This document shows positions 23,099 to 33,582 of a stretch of DNA of 64,000 nt, piece after piece; the stretch's first letter is position 1; each line of letters opens with the position of its first letter. Position numbers and translations under genes: made by a program. The notes beneath the pieces are model-generated. The model had not been told where the DNA came from. It searched no databases and worked only from the letters and a program-made list of their open reading frames with translations. Source of the DNA: Dactylorhiza incarnata (Eukaryota > Streptophyta > Magnoliopsida > Asparagales > Orchidaceae); contig JAWHQI010000228.1 of assembly GCA_033032865.1 (NCBI GenBank), forward strand, positions 248,001-312,000, written 5' to 3'.

Positions 23099-23857
23099 AG
23101 AAGGAAGTCGACAGAGAATGGTAACTAGTTATCCACTTCATCCATTTTGAAAGAGAGGAAAAGCTCCCAAGAGAAGAGTGAGACAAGCTGAGAGAAGTGA
23201 TAGTGTGCTGAAGCAAACAACAAGACTTCTTCTTCTCCTTCTTCTGAAGTCACACTGCTGCAATTTCTGAAAGCTCTCACTAAAAGAGAGAATGGGCTAC
23301 CATCTCCTTCTCACTATAGAAGAGAGATCATATTCACTATACTTGTGCTTCTAATCTTCTTGCTAGAAAGAAGATTCTTTCTTACATATATTATTTTCTG
23401 TTCTTCTACTTGTTCTACTTCTTCTTCTCATTCTATTTTCAAATTGTGTAAAAGAGTTTTTAGAATCTCTCTTCAAAAAATTCAGTTGTAGTGGTTCTAA
23501 GAGTCTCCTTACCAAAAGACTCAGTTTGGTTCTAAGAGTCTCCTTATAAAAAGACTCAGTCTGGTTCTAAGAGTCTCCTTATCAAAAGACTCAGTGCAAG
23601 TTAGTGAATTCCTACCAAGGGGTAGAAGAGTGGACTACCCAAAGTTTGGGGAACCACTATATTTCTTTGTGTTGTGCTATGATTTTCTTCTTGCTATTTT
23701 TCTTCTTTACTTGCTTAATTCTTGTTGGTGTGTGGGAAGCCTAAATATGTGATCATTACACATATATATATATATATATAATTGCACAATGTATTTTAAA
23801 TCTCTATTCACCCCCCCCCCCTTAGAGAATTCTAGTGAGGTTAACTGTGCACTTTCA

Positions 23858-23873
23858 ATTGGTATCAGAGGGA
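23858..23873 (+). other. Primer-binding site of SIRE-B
   Basis: ATTGGTATCAGAGGGA follows the LTR end directly. TGGTATCAGAG is complementary to the 3' end of initiator-methionine tRNA. Confidence 0.9.
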
Positions 23874-23957
23874 GGTTTGTCTAAAAAGGGTAACTCCTTG
23901 GTCAAAAAGACCCTACCTCATATATATATATAGATATTTCTAAAAATTACTTTTCAC

Positions 23958-24382
23958 ATGGCACAAATCAATATGCTTCCACCAGACCACCAATTTGCAA
24001 CCTTGAAAAGTTTGCACTTTGGAAAACAAGAATTAAAATTTATTTAAACTCTATTGATGGAGAATTATTTGATGTTATTATGACAGGTCCTCCCAAGCCT
24101 GATGGGGAATTATTCGATGTTATTATGACAGGTCCTCCCAAGCCATTCAGAAAGGACTCAAGTGGAAAACTAACTGAAACACTTGCTCCAAAGGCTGAAT
24201 GGACAGAAGAAGAAAAGAAAGCCCAAGCATATGATGCAAAGGCTATGAACATCCTAGTCTCAACCCTCTCAGATGAAATCTTCCAAAAGATTGCTGAATG
24301 TGAGTCAGCTAAGGAAATATGGGAGGCTCTCTCTAAAATGGTAGAAGGAAGTGCTGATGAGAGAAAGGACAGAAAGGCATTA
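23958..24382 (+). pseudogene. gag: SIRE-B gag, N-terminal part
   Basis: ATG at 23958 follows a short leader. A frameshift about 30 bases in separates it from the main frame, which then reads through the copia gag core (ICNLEKFALWKTRIKIYLNS, then AKEIWEALSKM). A 45-bp tandem duplication sits at 24056-24145. The frame is cut at 24382 by the 5S-derived fold-back element and resumes at 25011/25016 after the CATTA duplication. It is homologous to the SIRE-A gag. Confidence 0.88.
24056..24145 (+). repeat. In-frame 45-bp tandem duplication in gag
   Basis: Two adjacent 45-base copies differ at three positions and encode DGELFDVIMTGPPKP twice. SIRE-A has this segment once. Being a multiple of three, the duplication keeps the frame. 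Confidence 0.9.
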
Positions 24383-24636
24383 TTTAACGACCCAGCTTTG
24401 GCGTTCGAGCGGGACCCAGTCCACGATCGAACGCCAAAGCTGGGTCGTTACAATAAAAAGTGCACTTTTTATTGTAACGACGCAACATTTTGGCGTTCGA
24501 GCGGGACCCAGTCCACGATCTGTCCTCAGCTGGCCTCGCTACCGGGCTGCAGCCCAAGCACCCCAACCCTTCTCCGCCCACTGGCGGGTTGTTGGTGGCC
24601 ACAGCCTCCCTTTTGATGAGCTAAACTCGATAGTCA

Positions 24637-24713
24637 AGCATGCACCACGGGGACTTCCCAGGAGGTCACCCATCCCAGTACTACTCCAACCCGAGCACGC
24701 TTAACTATGGAGT
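24637..24713 (-). repeat. 5S rRNA-derived segment, left arm
   Basis: The minus strand carries the 3' two-thirds of a plant 5S rRNA-like sequence, including AGTTAAGCGTGCTCGGG (box A region) and GATGGGTGACCTCCTGGGAA (intermediate element and box C). The 5' third of 5S is absent, so it cannot be a normal 5S gene. Confidence 0.8.
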
Positions 24714-24770
24714 ACTTTCACTTCTCATCACCAATTGACCTGCAGGTCAATTGGTGATGAGAAGTGAAAG

Positions 24771-24848
24771 AACTCCATAGTTAAGCATGCTCGGGTTGGA
24801 GTAGTACTGGGATGGGTGACCTCCTGGGAAGTCCTCGTGGTGCATGCT
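24771..24848 (+). repeat. 5S rRNA-derived segment, right arm
   Basis: The plus strand carries the mirror copy, with AGTTAAGCATGCTCGGG and GATGGGTGACCTCCTGGGAA. It differs from the left arm at a few bases (for example GCATGC against GCGTGC). The internal pol III promoter boxes are still recognisable, so divergent pol III transcription is conceivable but unproven. Confidence 0.8.
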
Positions 24849-25010
24849 TGACTATCGAGTTTAGCTCATCAAAATTGAGGCTGTGGCCACCAACAACCCG
24901 CCAGTGGGCGGAGAAGGGTTGGGGTGCTTGGGCTGCAGCCCGGTAGCGATGCCAGCTGAGGACAGATCGTGGACTGGGTCCCGCTCGAACGCCAAAGCTG
25001 GGTCGTTACA

Positions 25011-26700
25011 CATTACTCATCTATCAATATGAAAACTTCCAGAAGAAAGAAAGTGAAAGTGTTGCAGACATGTATGTCAGATTCAGCCTCATAGTAAATG
25101 AGTTAAGAACACTTGAGAAGGACATATCTCTCACTGAGATAAATGACAAATTGCTAACTTTCTTCCCAAGCTCTTGGGATTCAAGAATCTGGCCAATTAA
25201 AGACTCCAGAAGTCAAAAAGAAATCTCAACAGATGTCCTGTTGGGTAAATTAAGATCTTATGAACAGTTGTTGAAAATAAGAGGTGAGAAAGAAGAGAAA
25301 GAAAAGGCTCCTCCACTCTCAAAAGAAAAGAGCATTGCTTTGAAGGCTACTGAAGGTGAACCCTCTACAAATGATGAAGAGTTGATCAGTCTACTGGCAA
25401 GAAGGTTCAAGAAGTGGATCAAAATAGAAGGATCCAGAAGGAGAGACTCAAAAACCAGGTATGACAAAACTCCTAATAAAGAGATTATCTGTTATTCTTA
25501 CAGGAAACCTAGACACATTGCACCTGAATGTCCTAAAAAGATCAGCAATAAGAAAGATCTGAAAAGAACAGATCTAAAGAAGAAGAAGAAGAAGAAGAAG
25601 AAGAAGAAGAAAGAGAAAGGGTTCATTGCTCAATCATGGAGTGATGCAGAATCTGAAGGAAGTACCTCATATGAAGATGATCAGGAAAAGGCTAAGCAAG
25701 AGGAAACCTGTTTGATGGCCACTGAAAAGCCTGAAGATACATCTCTGGTAAATATATTTGCTGATATATATTTCTCTTCCACTCATTTCAAAAATAGTTT
25801 CAAAGAACTCTGTTTAGATCTAGTCAAATCTAAGAAAGAAGTAAAGGAACTAAGAAATGAACTAAACAATCTCAAACAAACAAATACACAACATAAAAAC
25901 TATAAGCTCAATCTAGGACTCTCAGAGGAGCAACTAGATAAAATCAATACTGAAAATCAAGCACTAAGAAATGAGCTAGCAAAGGCAAAAGCCTTTGAAG
26001 ACTCTCTAAATGGCAAAAGTCAGGAGCTCAAGAATATCTCTAACAATCTCACTGATAGATTTAGACAACTAGAATATAACACTGACTTAGAACCCAAACC
26101 TCAATTACCCAGCAAATCTATCTGGAGACATCCTATTCACTTCACTAGGGAGAATCATTTGACAGAAGAAAGATCACAAGAAAATCCAGAAACAACCACT
26201 GTTTTTAACAAAAATAATCTCATTATGCATGAAGGAATCCTAGGTAAATATCCTCAGAAAATAAACAAACTTGCGTCGAATTATTATCGACGTACGTCGA
26301 ACACTACTCAACGCAACTCAAATAATGCATCGATTTCTAATCAACGCAGACACAAAAATACGTCGACTCCCAATCGACGCAATCTCTCCTATGCTTCAAC
26401 TAAAAGTAACAACAGAATGAAGGAAGCGTCGACTTCCACTCGACGCAACTGTAAACATACGTCGAATTCATATTGACGCAACCAATCTAACAGAAATGTC
26501 TCCTTTTCCAAAAAGTCTTCTCAATCCATTTCCTTTTATTATGAACACTATTTCTACAACATCACTAAAGAAAATTGGTATGATAAGCCAATACCCCTAA
26601 AGGAGGAAGGATATCCTGAAAAACCCACTTATTCTTTCATTAAATCTTTCACTGTTGGGAGGAATGGACCTCAACTTAGGAGGGTCCAAACTAATGTTTA
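25011..26700 (+). pseudogene. gag: SIRE-B gag, C-terminal part (nucleocapsid and tail)
   Basis: After the insertion the frame resumes with YQYENFQKKESESVADMY and stays open to 26476, with an ATG at 25070. Typical copia gag follows, then a nucleocapsid knuckle decayed to CYSYRKPRHIAPEC at about 25490 (second Cys lost). A (AAG)n run at 25577-25618 encodes about 13 lysines, followed by an acidic segment and a long coiled-coil-like segment (25800-26080). The tail 26268-26476 is Arg/Asn/Ser-rich because it is built of the CG motif words. After a TGA at 26474 similar sequence continues towards protease. Confidence 0.85.
26268..26476 (+). repeat. GTCGA...TCGACGCA motif array inside gag coding sequence
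   Basis: The units are the same as in the LTR and the post-pol region: GCGTCGAATTATTATCGACG, ACGTCGACTCCCAATCGACG and more, at about 35-45-base spacing. Here they are translated in the open gag frame, giving repeated Thr-Ser/Asn...Arg-Arg/Asn peptides. Confidence 0.8.
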
Positions 26701-27950
26701 AAATTTTATGTGCAGATGTATCACATCTCCAGGCTGGTGTGGTACTTGGACAGTGGATGCTCCGTGCACATGACAGGGTACAAAAACCTATTAATCAATT
26801 TTGAGGATAGACTTGGACCACCAGTGACATTTGGAGACTCTAGCTGTGGCCAAACCAGGGGCTTTGGAGATTTCAAGGAAGGGAAAGTTACCTTCAAGAA
26901 TGTGGTAGTAGTCAAAGGACTGAAGCACAATCTGATAAGTATAAGTCAGATATGTGACAATGGTAAGTATGAGGCAAAATTCACCACACTATTTTGCCAT
27001 ATTATTGATAACAAGACTGGTTCCATACTACTTAATGGAATTAGAAAAGGGAAGGTATATATAGTAGATTTTAGCTCCTCACCCACAGAAGTTTGTTTGT
27101 TCAACAATATTATTAATAAAAGTGAATTATGGCATAGGAAACTGGGTCATCTAAACTACAAAACCATTTTTAAACTATCAAAGAATAACTTAGTAAGAGG
27201 CCTACCAAAGGGTAGATTCTCTAAGGACTCCCCATGTAGACCTTGCCAACTAGGAAAACAGACCAAGTCATCCTTCAAACCAATTGGTAAGGATGACTCC
27301 CCTAGGATTCTCTACTTACTGCACATGGATCACTTTGGTCCCATATCCACTCAGAGCTTAGGTGGAAAGTCTTATACCTTAGTTATTGTTTTCTAAGGGC
27401 CAAGTCTGAAACCCATAAGATTCTCTCAAGATTCATAAGACAGATTCAATCTGAGTTCAATACTCAGGTTTCAATTATCAGGAGTAATTATGAGACTGAA
27501 TTTGAAAATCAGTCAATTTGTAGTTTCTGTGAGGTATAGGTATTAAACAAATTTTTTCAGCCCCTAGAACTCCTCAACAAAATTGAGTTGCTGAAAGAAA
27601 GAATAGAACTTTAATTGAATCAGGAAGGACCTTACTTGCAAAATAAAGATTACCAAAAACCTTCTGGGCTGAAGCAGTCAACACTGCAAACTATATTCTA
27701 AATAGAAGCCTCATTCACAAAACTAAGGCAAAAACTCCATATGAGCTTCTGAAGTGAAAAACGCCCATTATTAAATACTTTAAAATTTTTGGATGTGCTT
27801 GCTTTATTCTAAATAATGGGAAAGATCATCTTGCCAAGTTTGACAAGAAGTCTGATGATGGAATATTTCTGGGATACTCATCATCCAGTAAAGCTTATAG
27901 ATGCTATTACAAGAGAACTCTCAGAATTGAAGAATCTATGCACATTATAT
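26701..27950 (+). pseudogene. pol: SIRE-B protease and integrase, broken
   Basis: An open stretch of 228 codons (26710-27396) begins with the aspartic protease motif WYLDSGCSVHMTG (catalytic DSG intact) and runs through the GAG-pre-integrase zinc module (LWHRKLGHLNYKTI, then CRPCQLGK) into the integrase core (first Asp in LHMDHFGP). It stops at TAA 27394. Core remnants follow with stops: RSNYETEF near 27483 has Asn where the second catalytic Asp is expected, and VAERKNRTL near 27585 keeps the Glu. The GIFLGYSSSSKAYRCYYK block near 27860 ends the domain. Confidence 0.88.
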
Positions 27951-29886
27951 TTGATGAAACTAACATGTTGTTTAAGGGGGAGGAAACTTCCACCAATCCT
28001 TTTCCACAGGAAGATAGCAGCATAGAGACTCAGCTTGAACAACTGACTCTAGAGAACAGAGACACTGGGAAAGAAAACCAGCTACAGGAATCATGTGAGG
28101 AGTCTGAACAAGAGCATGAAGAAGGTTCATAGAAGAGCAATCAAAATCAACTCTCACAAGAGAACATGGTTCAGGAAGAACAGTTGGGCAATGATCCCAT
28201 TGTTAATGAGGGAGAAAAGCATCTGACAAATCCAAGCAGGACAAGGATCAACATGAAAAATCATCCTCAATCCCAAGTAATTGGAGACCCCAATACTAGA
28301 GTAAGAACAAGACACCAAGTCTCCAATGGGATGATGCTCCAATGCTTCTTATCTAAAGTTGAACCAAAGAGGTTTGAGGAGGCAAATTGTGATCCTCACT
28401 GGATTATAGCTATGCAAGAAGAACTAAGCCAATTTGAGAGAAACAAAGTGTGGAACCTAGTTGAGAGACCAAGAAACTACCTAGTTATTGGTACAAAGTG
28501 GGTATACAGAAACAAGCTAGATTCCACTGGAGTAATTGTCAGGAACAAGGCAAGACTTGTAGCATAAGGATACAGACAAGAAGAAGGAATAGACTACAAT
28601 CAAACCTTTGCTCCAGTAGCCAGATTGGAAGCAATCCGACTCTTTCTTGCCTATGCAACCTTCATGAAGATGAAAGTATACCAGATGGATGCCAAGAGTG
28701 CTTTTCTGAATGGTGACCTTCAAGAAGAAGTGTATGTAGAGCAACCACCAGGTTTTGTCAATCCCTCCTCACCTAACTTTGTATATAGACTTAACAAAGC
28801 AGTTTATGGTCTTAAGCAAGCACCTAGAGCCTGGTATGAAACTCTATCCAACTTCCTTTTAGAAAATTCTTTTGAAAGAGGAAAAGTAGATAAAACACTT
28901 TTTACCAGAACCCATAAAAATCAACTCCTTGTTCAAATCTATGTAGATGACATCATCTTTAGCTCAACTCATCCCAAACTTTGTAAAAGATTTGCTAATT
29001 TAATGCAATCAAAATTTGAAATGAGAAGTATGGGAGAACTCTCTTATTTCTTAGGGCTACAAGTGAAACAAAGAAGTGAGGGAATCCTTATATCACAATC
29101 TAAATACACTAAAGAGTTAATTAAAAAGTTTGGTATGGAATCAGCATCTACCATAAAACACCTATGGCAACTAATGCCATTATAGAAAAGGATGATAAGG
29201 GAAAATCAGTAGATCAAAAGACATATAGGGCAATCATAGGATCTCTTCGCTATCTAACAGCTAACAGACCTGACATTATGTTTGTAACCTGCATATGTGC
29301 TACATTTCAGGTTGATCCAAAAGAATCCCATCTCACCTCTGTAAAAAGGATTCTTAGATACCTTAAGGGAACACCTGAACTAGGTCTATGGTACTCAGCA
29401 GAAACAAATTTTGAATTAATAGGATTCTCAGATGCATACTATGCTGGATGTAGGGTTGATAGAAAAAGCACATCTGGTACTTGCCAATTCCTAGGTGACA
29501 GACTAATATCATGGTTCAGTAAGAAATAAACTTCAGTCTCAACCTCAACAGCTGAAGATGAATATATAGCTGCTGGGAGCTGTTGTTCACAAATCCTCTG
29601 GATGCAAAATCAGCTTTTTGACTATAAACTGGAAGTCAATAACTCTAAAATTTATTGTGATAGCTCTAGTGCTATATCCATAACATCCAACCCAGTCCTT
29701 CATAGTAGAACCAAACATATAGAGATCAGACATCACTTTCTTAGAGACAATGTAGAAAAAGGTAAGATAACCTTAGAATAGATTCCTACAAATAGTCAAA
29801 GAGCAGACATTTTCACCAAACCCTTAGATGAAACTAAGCATACTTACTTTATCAGCACCTTGGGAATGCTTGATGGCAGCTTGTAA
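27951..29886 (+). pseudogene. pol: SIRE-B reverse transcriptase and RNase H, broken
   Basis: After an acidic linker (27960-28140) the copia RT begins: WIIAMQEELSQFERNKVW near 28401, GTKWVYRNKLD near 28490, then a TAA at 28565. The longest piece, to 29185, carries [20 protein letters not shown] near 28687, [11 protein letters not shown] near 28808 and the catalytic YVDD at 28940-28951. A frameshift near 29160 leads to RNase H (29164-29529: RSTSG-type KSTSGTCQFLGDRLISW), then STAEDEYIAAGSC, CDSSSAISI and DIFTKPL to about 29886. There are at least four stops or frameshifts. Confidence 0.9.
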
Positions 29887-29944
29887 ACACCATTGTTGGG
29901 GAAATCTAAAAGAGATCAGAAAAACTAAGCAAGTATTTAAAAGA

Positions 29945-30205
29945 CACGTCGATTACCTATCGACGCACCGTCGATAGGAACTCGACGCTAACATTGATTT
30001 CTTAAAAACAAAGATACGTCGATCCCTTATCGACGCACCGTCGATCTAATATCGACGCAAGTCTGCGACCACGTCGGCAGGACAATGTTTCGAAGGAGCG
30101 TCGACTCCATTTTGACGCATACGTCGACATCAATGACCAACGTCACAGATGTTCCGACACATCGACCATGCGTCGACTCCAATTCGACGTAACGTCGACT
30201 TCATA
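29945..30205 (+). repeat. GTCGA...TCGACG hairpin-motif array after pol
   Basis: ACGTCGATTACCTATCGACG, CCGTCGATCTAATATCGACG and similar units alternate closely, nearly all as short inverted repeats with 5-8-base loops. It separates pol from the env-like ORF and is non-coding. Confidence 0.8.
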
Positions 30206-30381
30206 ATAAAACTGGAAACAAATCTCCCCTTCTTCTTTTGACGATTGGTTACCTAATATACCTTGATTTCTATTTCCTTTTCGACGCTTCACCTCCTTTA
30301 AATAACACCTTTTATTTCATAACTCATACTCGCCCAAACCGCCAAATTCTTCATCTTCTACCTCTCTCTCTCTTTGCATCA

Positions 30382-30684
30382 ATGGCGCCAACCCCTGCTC
30401 AATCTGCTCTCATCAAAACAATAAACGATGCTCTGGAACAACTCCTGAATGACTTCCAGACATGACTAACCAACTTATCAAATGAGTGTGTCGACTTGCA
30501 CACCACCTGTGAAGCCAAATTGGCCAACCTCGCTGCTTCCCTTCCTGAGCTTCATCTTCTTCATTCAGAACAACCTCTGTCGCCAAAAGGGTTTATATCC
30601 TTCCTGAAGGATATAAACCAGGGGGAGAGTTGCTCCAGAAACCCCCCTATCCAGGTTTCATATTTTCTTAAATCTCAGGGCTAA
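30382..30684 (+). pseudogene. SIRE-B env-like ORF, 5' part
   Basis: A CT-rich leader precedes ATG at 30382, which opens MAPTPAQSALIKTINDALEQ and stops at a TGA (30463). The same frame region continues to about 30684 with a Leu-rich segment. It probably is the N-terminus of the extra protein whose main part opens at 30836; a CAG/GT-like boundary lies between, so splicing is possible but not shown. Confidence 0.5.
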
Positions 30685-30835
30685 CTCTTCTCCAATCTCT
30701 AAATTCTATCTTTAAGTATTAACCAAATTTCATTTTCTTGTACCATAGGCTCCAATCTTCTCCAACCACTCTGACTACACCTTCAACAAACACCTTGGTG
30801 AATCCTCCTCCTACCAAACAGAAGGAGACAATGCT

Positions 30836-31975
30836 ATGGATTCAGCATTCAGAGTAGATGCCCCATATATTCAGGGGGAGATTATTGCAGTACAGAATAT
30901 AGAAGTCCAGGGGGAGGAAGAAACAGCTTTTTCTGATGACCTAAAAGGGCAAGTCTGGATTGAGGCACCCTTGTGTGAGGAAGAGTATCAGCATTACTCT
31001 CCTAGCTTCTCTGCTAGCTATATCAAACTCAAGACACCCTTACTTGAGGATATTCCTCCAGAGGTTACAGAACAAATTCCCTCTCCTTCAAAAATTCCTT
31101 CTCCACCTTCTCCTCCTAAAAAGAAAACTACATCTCCACCTCTGCCTCTTCCACCACTTCAACCTCCATCTCTATCTCCTCTGCTACCTTTACCTCCACA
31201 AATGCTATCTAGGGAAAAACCAAGAGGACAAATGGAAAGAAGAAGAGAAGACATCCCTCATTGGCAAAAGTTCTCCAAAGAAGAAAGAAAAGACTATGCA
31301 AAGGAAAAGAAATATAGAAAGGCTGTTGAGGAGATAAAAAGGTTTGAAAGAATGCCTAATATCACTCCTAACAGTCCTGTAAAGGAATACCATGATCCTG
31401 ACATGGAAAGGAGGCATGAAGAAATAAGAGAAAGAGAGTTGTATGAATATGAAGCAGCTAGGAAAGAAGTAGAAGATAAAAGGAATATCTGGCCGGAAAA
31501 GATCAAGAAAGGGATGACTAAAGAGCAGATTCTTGCTGGATCTTCCATCAAACTTCCAAAGAAATTGTTTGATGTTGAAGTTTATCAAAAGAAAAATCCT
31601 CAGGCAGGGCTCATCCTAGAAAAAGGACAAAAACACAAGAGGGGTGTAGGGTGTGCAGATGATATTTACATTCCCTATAAGAAGCCCAAAAGACCTGCAA
31701 GATTAGACAAATGGCTTGACTCACTCTGGAAAGGGAAAGGAAAAATGACTGAGATCCCTGAGAAACAGCAATCAGAGAAGAGAAAATATAGGCCAAAGGT
31801 TGACAACAAAGGACCGCCTGAGCCCAAGCCTACTCAAAAGAAACCTCAAAACATTACAATTGAGATGATTGATGAAAAGGCAGCAATTATCATCAGCAAG
31901 GGCTATTCTATAAATGACACTCTCCCTGATGCTGACAAAATCCTGGAGAAACTGCACACAATCATTAGAAATTAA
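30836..31975 (+). CDS. SIRE-B post-pol (env-like) protein, 379 codons, intact
   Basis: ATG at 30836 to TAA at 31973 is open throughout, unlike the gag and pol of the same element. The protein has an acidic start, a Pro/Ser/Leu-rich region (residues ~85-120), then a long highly charged Lys/Glu/Arg part with Tyr-rich ERELYEYEAARKEVEDKR near residue 200, and a C-terminus ending DTLPDADKILEKLHTIIRN. No signal peptide or membrane segment is visible, so envelope is only a positional name for this SIRE ORF. Its sequence does not resemble a domain I can name; the charged, helical character suggests a nucleic-acid- or particle-associated structural role, which is a guess. It ends about 260 bp before the 3' LTR. 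Confidence 0.65.
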   Translation: MDSAFRVDAPYIQGEIIAVQNIEVQGEEETAFSDDLKGQVWIEAPLCEEEYQHYSPSFSASYIKLKTPLLEDIPPEVTEQIPSPSKIPSPPSPPKKKTTSPPLPLPPLQPPSLSPLLPLPPQMLSREKPRGQMERRREDIPHWQKFSKEERKDYAKEKKYRKAVEEIKRFERMPNITPNSPVKEYHDPDMERRHEEIRERELYEYEAARKEVEDKRNIWPEKIKKGMTKEQILAGSSIKLPKKLFDVEVYQKKNPQAGLILEKGQKHKRGVGCADDIYIPYKKPKRPARLDKWLDSLWKGKGKMTEIPEKQQSEKRKYRPKVDNKGPPEPKPTQKKPQNITIEMIDEKAAIIISKGYSINDTLPDADKILEKLHTIIRN

Positions 31976-32224
31976 TGTCCAGGAGCATCCTGATAGAGTT
32001 AGGGGCTATATTTTTTATGCTATTGAAAATTTATCTAGGAAACTTTATTCTGCCTTTGTCAATTTCATGTATAACAAGAAGTTCCTAGTTTAAATCTTGT
32101 GAAAGACAATTACTTGTTATATGATTTCTTCTGATTACTCAGTATATTTCTTCTCTATATAAATGCTTTGCTGTGTTGATTAAAAGCTGATACAATTTCT
32201 CTCTAAATAGGGTTAAGACAAATT

Positions 32225-32233
32225 GGGGGAGAT
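32225..32233 (+). promoter_or_regulatory. Polypurine tract of SIRE-B
   Basis: GGGGGAGAT lies directly before the 3' LTR. The 250 bases between the extra ORF and this tract are A/T-rich and show no gene. Confidence 0.85.
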
Positions 32234-33582
32234 TATTGGGGAAATGATTTATCTTAACCCCTAGAATTGAGAAGAATATAATTTCTAAGAATGAAAAATT
32301 AATCTAAGTAAATATGCGTCGAATAGAATTCAACGCAACGTCGAAATGTAGTCGACGTTTCTCTCAGAATAAGTCGAAGTAACTCTAAGAAGAATTCGAT
32401 GTAATCTTTGTCGACGTAACTCTGACTTCTAGTCGACGCATTTAATAAAGTCGACGCACCTTAGTCGACGCACCTTCATTATTCTCCTCTCGACGTCCAG
32501 CCAGGATGAACTCGGCGCTTACGTCGAATAGTAATCGACGCACGTCGATTTCTATGTCAAATTCAAATTCACGCCAGATCTCTTTCCTTCTTTCTAAAGA
32601 TCTGAATTTTATGGAATGGTTTTATTCTTTTATAGCCGTTCTGAATCTGTCTTTCCTTCTAATTGATTCTTGGCTAATTTGATTAATACTTATTTGGATA
32701 TTATTTGAAAACAGAACTCTTTCCATCTACAGATAAAATTAGTATGGAGACTTTTATCTCTTTCTAATTCTCTGTCTGCTAATTGATTATTCTCCTTTAG
32801 CAATATCTTTTCACACAGAGTTATAAATAAGAAGGAAGTCGGCAGAGAATGGTAACTAGTTATCCACTTCATCCATTTTGAAATGGAGGAAAAGCTTCCA
32901 AGAGAAGAGTGAGACAAGCTGAGAGAAGTGATAGTGTGCTGAAGCAAACAACAAGACTTCTTCTTCTCCTTCTTCTGAAGTCACACTGCTGTAATTTTTG
33001 AAAACTCTCACTAAAAGAGAGAAAGGGCTACCATCTCTTCTCACTATAGAAGAGAGATCATATTCACTATACTTGTGCTTCTAATCTTCTTGCTAGGAAG
33101 AAGATTCTTTCTTACATATATTATTTTCTGTTCTTCTACTTGTTCTGCTTCTTCTTCTCATTCTATTTTCAAATTGTGTAAAAGAGTTTTTAGAATCTCT
33201 CTTCAAAAAATTCAGTTGTACTGGTTCTAAGAGTCTCCTTACCAAAAGACTCAGTTTGGTTCTAAGAGTCTCCTTATCAAAAGACTCAGTCTGGTTCTAA
33301 GAGTCTCCTTATCAAAAGACTTAGTGCAAGTTAGTGAATTTCTACCAAGGGGGTAGAAGACTGGACTACCCAAAGTTTGGGGAACCACTATATTTCTTTG
33401 TGTTGTGCTGTGATTTTCTTCTTGCAATTTTTCTTCTTTACTTGCTTAATTCTTGTTGGTGTGTGGGAAGCCTAAATCTGTGATCATTACACATATATAT
33501 ATATATAATTGCACAAAGTATTTTTAAATCTCTATTCAGCCCCCCTCTAGAGAATTCTAGTGAGGTTAAATGTGCACTTTCA
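32234..33582 (+). mobile_element. 3' LTR of SIRE-B
   Basis: It pairs with 22499-23857 over its full length. The first bases read TATTGGG, so the terminal TG has mutated to TA, while the end CACTTTCA is kept. It contains the CG array (32315-32560), the TATA box at 32822, three GGTTCTAAGAGTCTCCTTA units (33225-33315) and a (TA)n run. The flank after 33582 is TGGGT. Confidence 0.92.

Larger units (their letters stand above)
22499..23857 (+). mobile_element. 5' LTR of SIRE-B
   Basis: It starts TGTTGAG and ends GTGCACTTTCA, with a primer-binding site straight after. The 3' copy is 32234-33582; the two are close to identical by eye with scattered substitutions, so SIRE-B is younger than the elements around it. 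Contents: a CG motif array (22575-22825), a TATA box at 23091, triple copies of a GGTTCTAAGAGTCTCCTTA unit (23490-23600), a (TA)n run at 23762-23780 and a C-run at 23811-23820. Confidence 0.92.
24383..25010. mobile_element. Fold-back element made of opposed 5S-derived (Cassandra-like) LTR segments
   Basis: The 628-bp insertion is flanked by CATTA (24378-24382 and 25011-25015) and interrupts gag, whose frame continues on both sides. Its ends are inverted: TTTAACGACCCAGCTTTGGC on the left and its near-complement, ending GGGTCGTTACA, on the right. The main body 24473-25010 is a near-perfect palindrome: arms of ~270 bp meet at 24742/24743 in a 24-bp perfect palindrome centred on TGCA. Each arm carries a 5S rRNA-derived segment. 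A small second fold-back (24383-24452) and the perfect 20-bp palindrome ATAAAAAGTGCACTTTTTAT (24453-24472) precede it. The TGTAACG...CGTTACA ends, 5-bp duplication and 5S content fit the Cassandra family of terminal-repeat retrotransposons in miniature, but head-to-head. No protein is encoded. Confidence 0.85.

Noticed and set aside
24637..24848. Functional 5S rRNA genes
   Set aside because: Both segments lack the 5' third of 5S and sit inside a fold-back insertion with a target duplication; they are element parts.
30836..31975. Host gene captured by SIRE-B
   Set aside because: Its place between pol and the 3' LTR is where SIRE elements normally have an extra ORF, so an element gene is the simpler reading.
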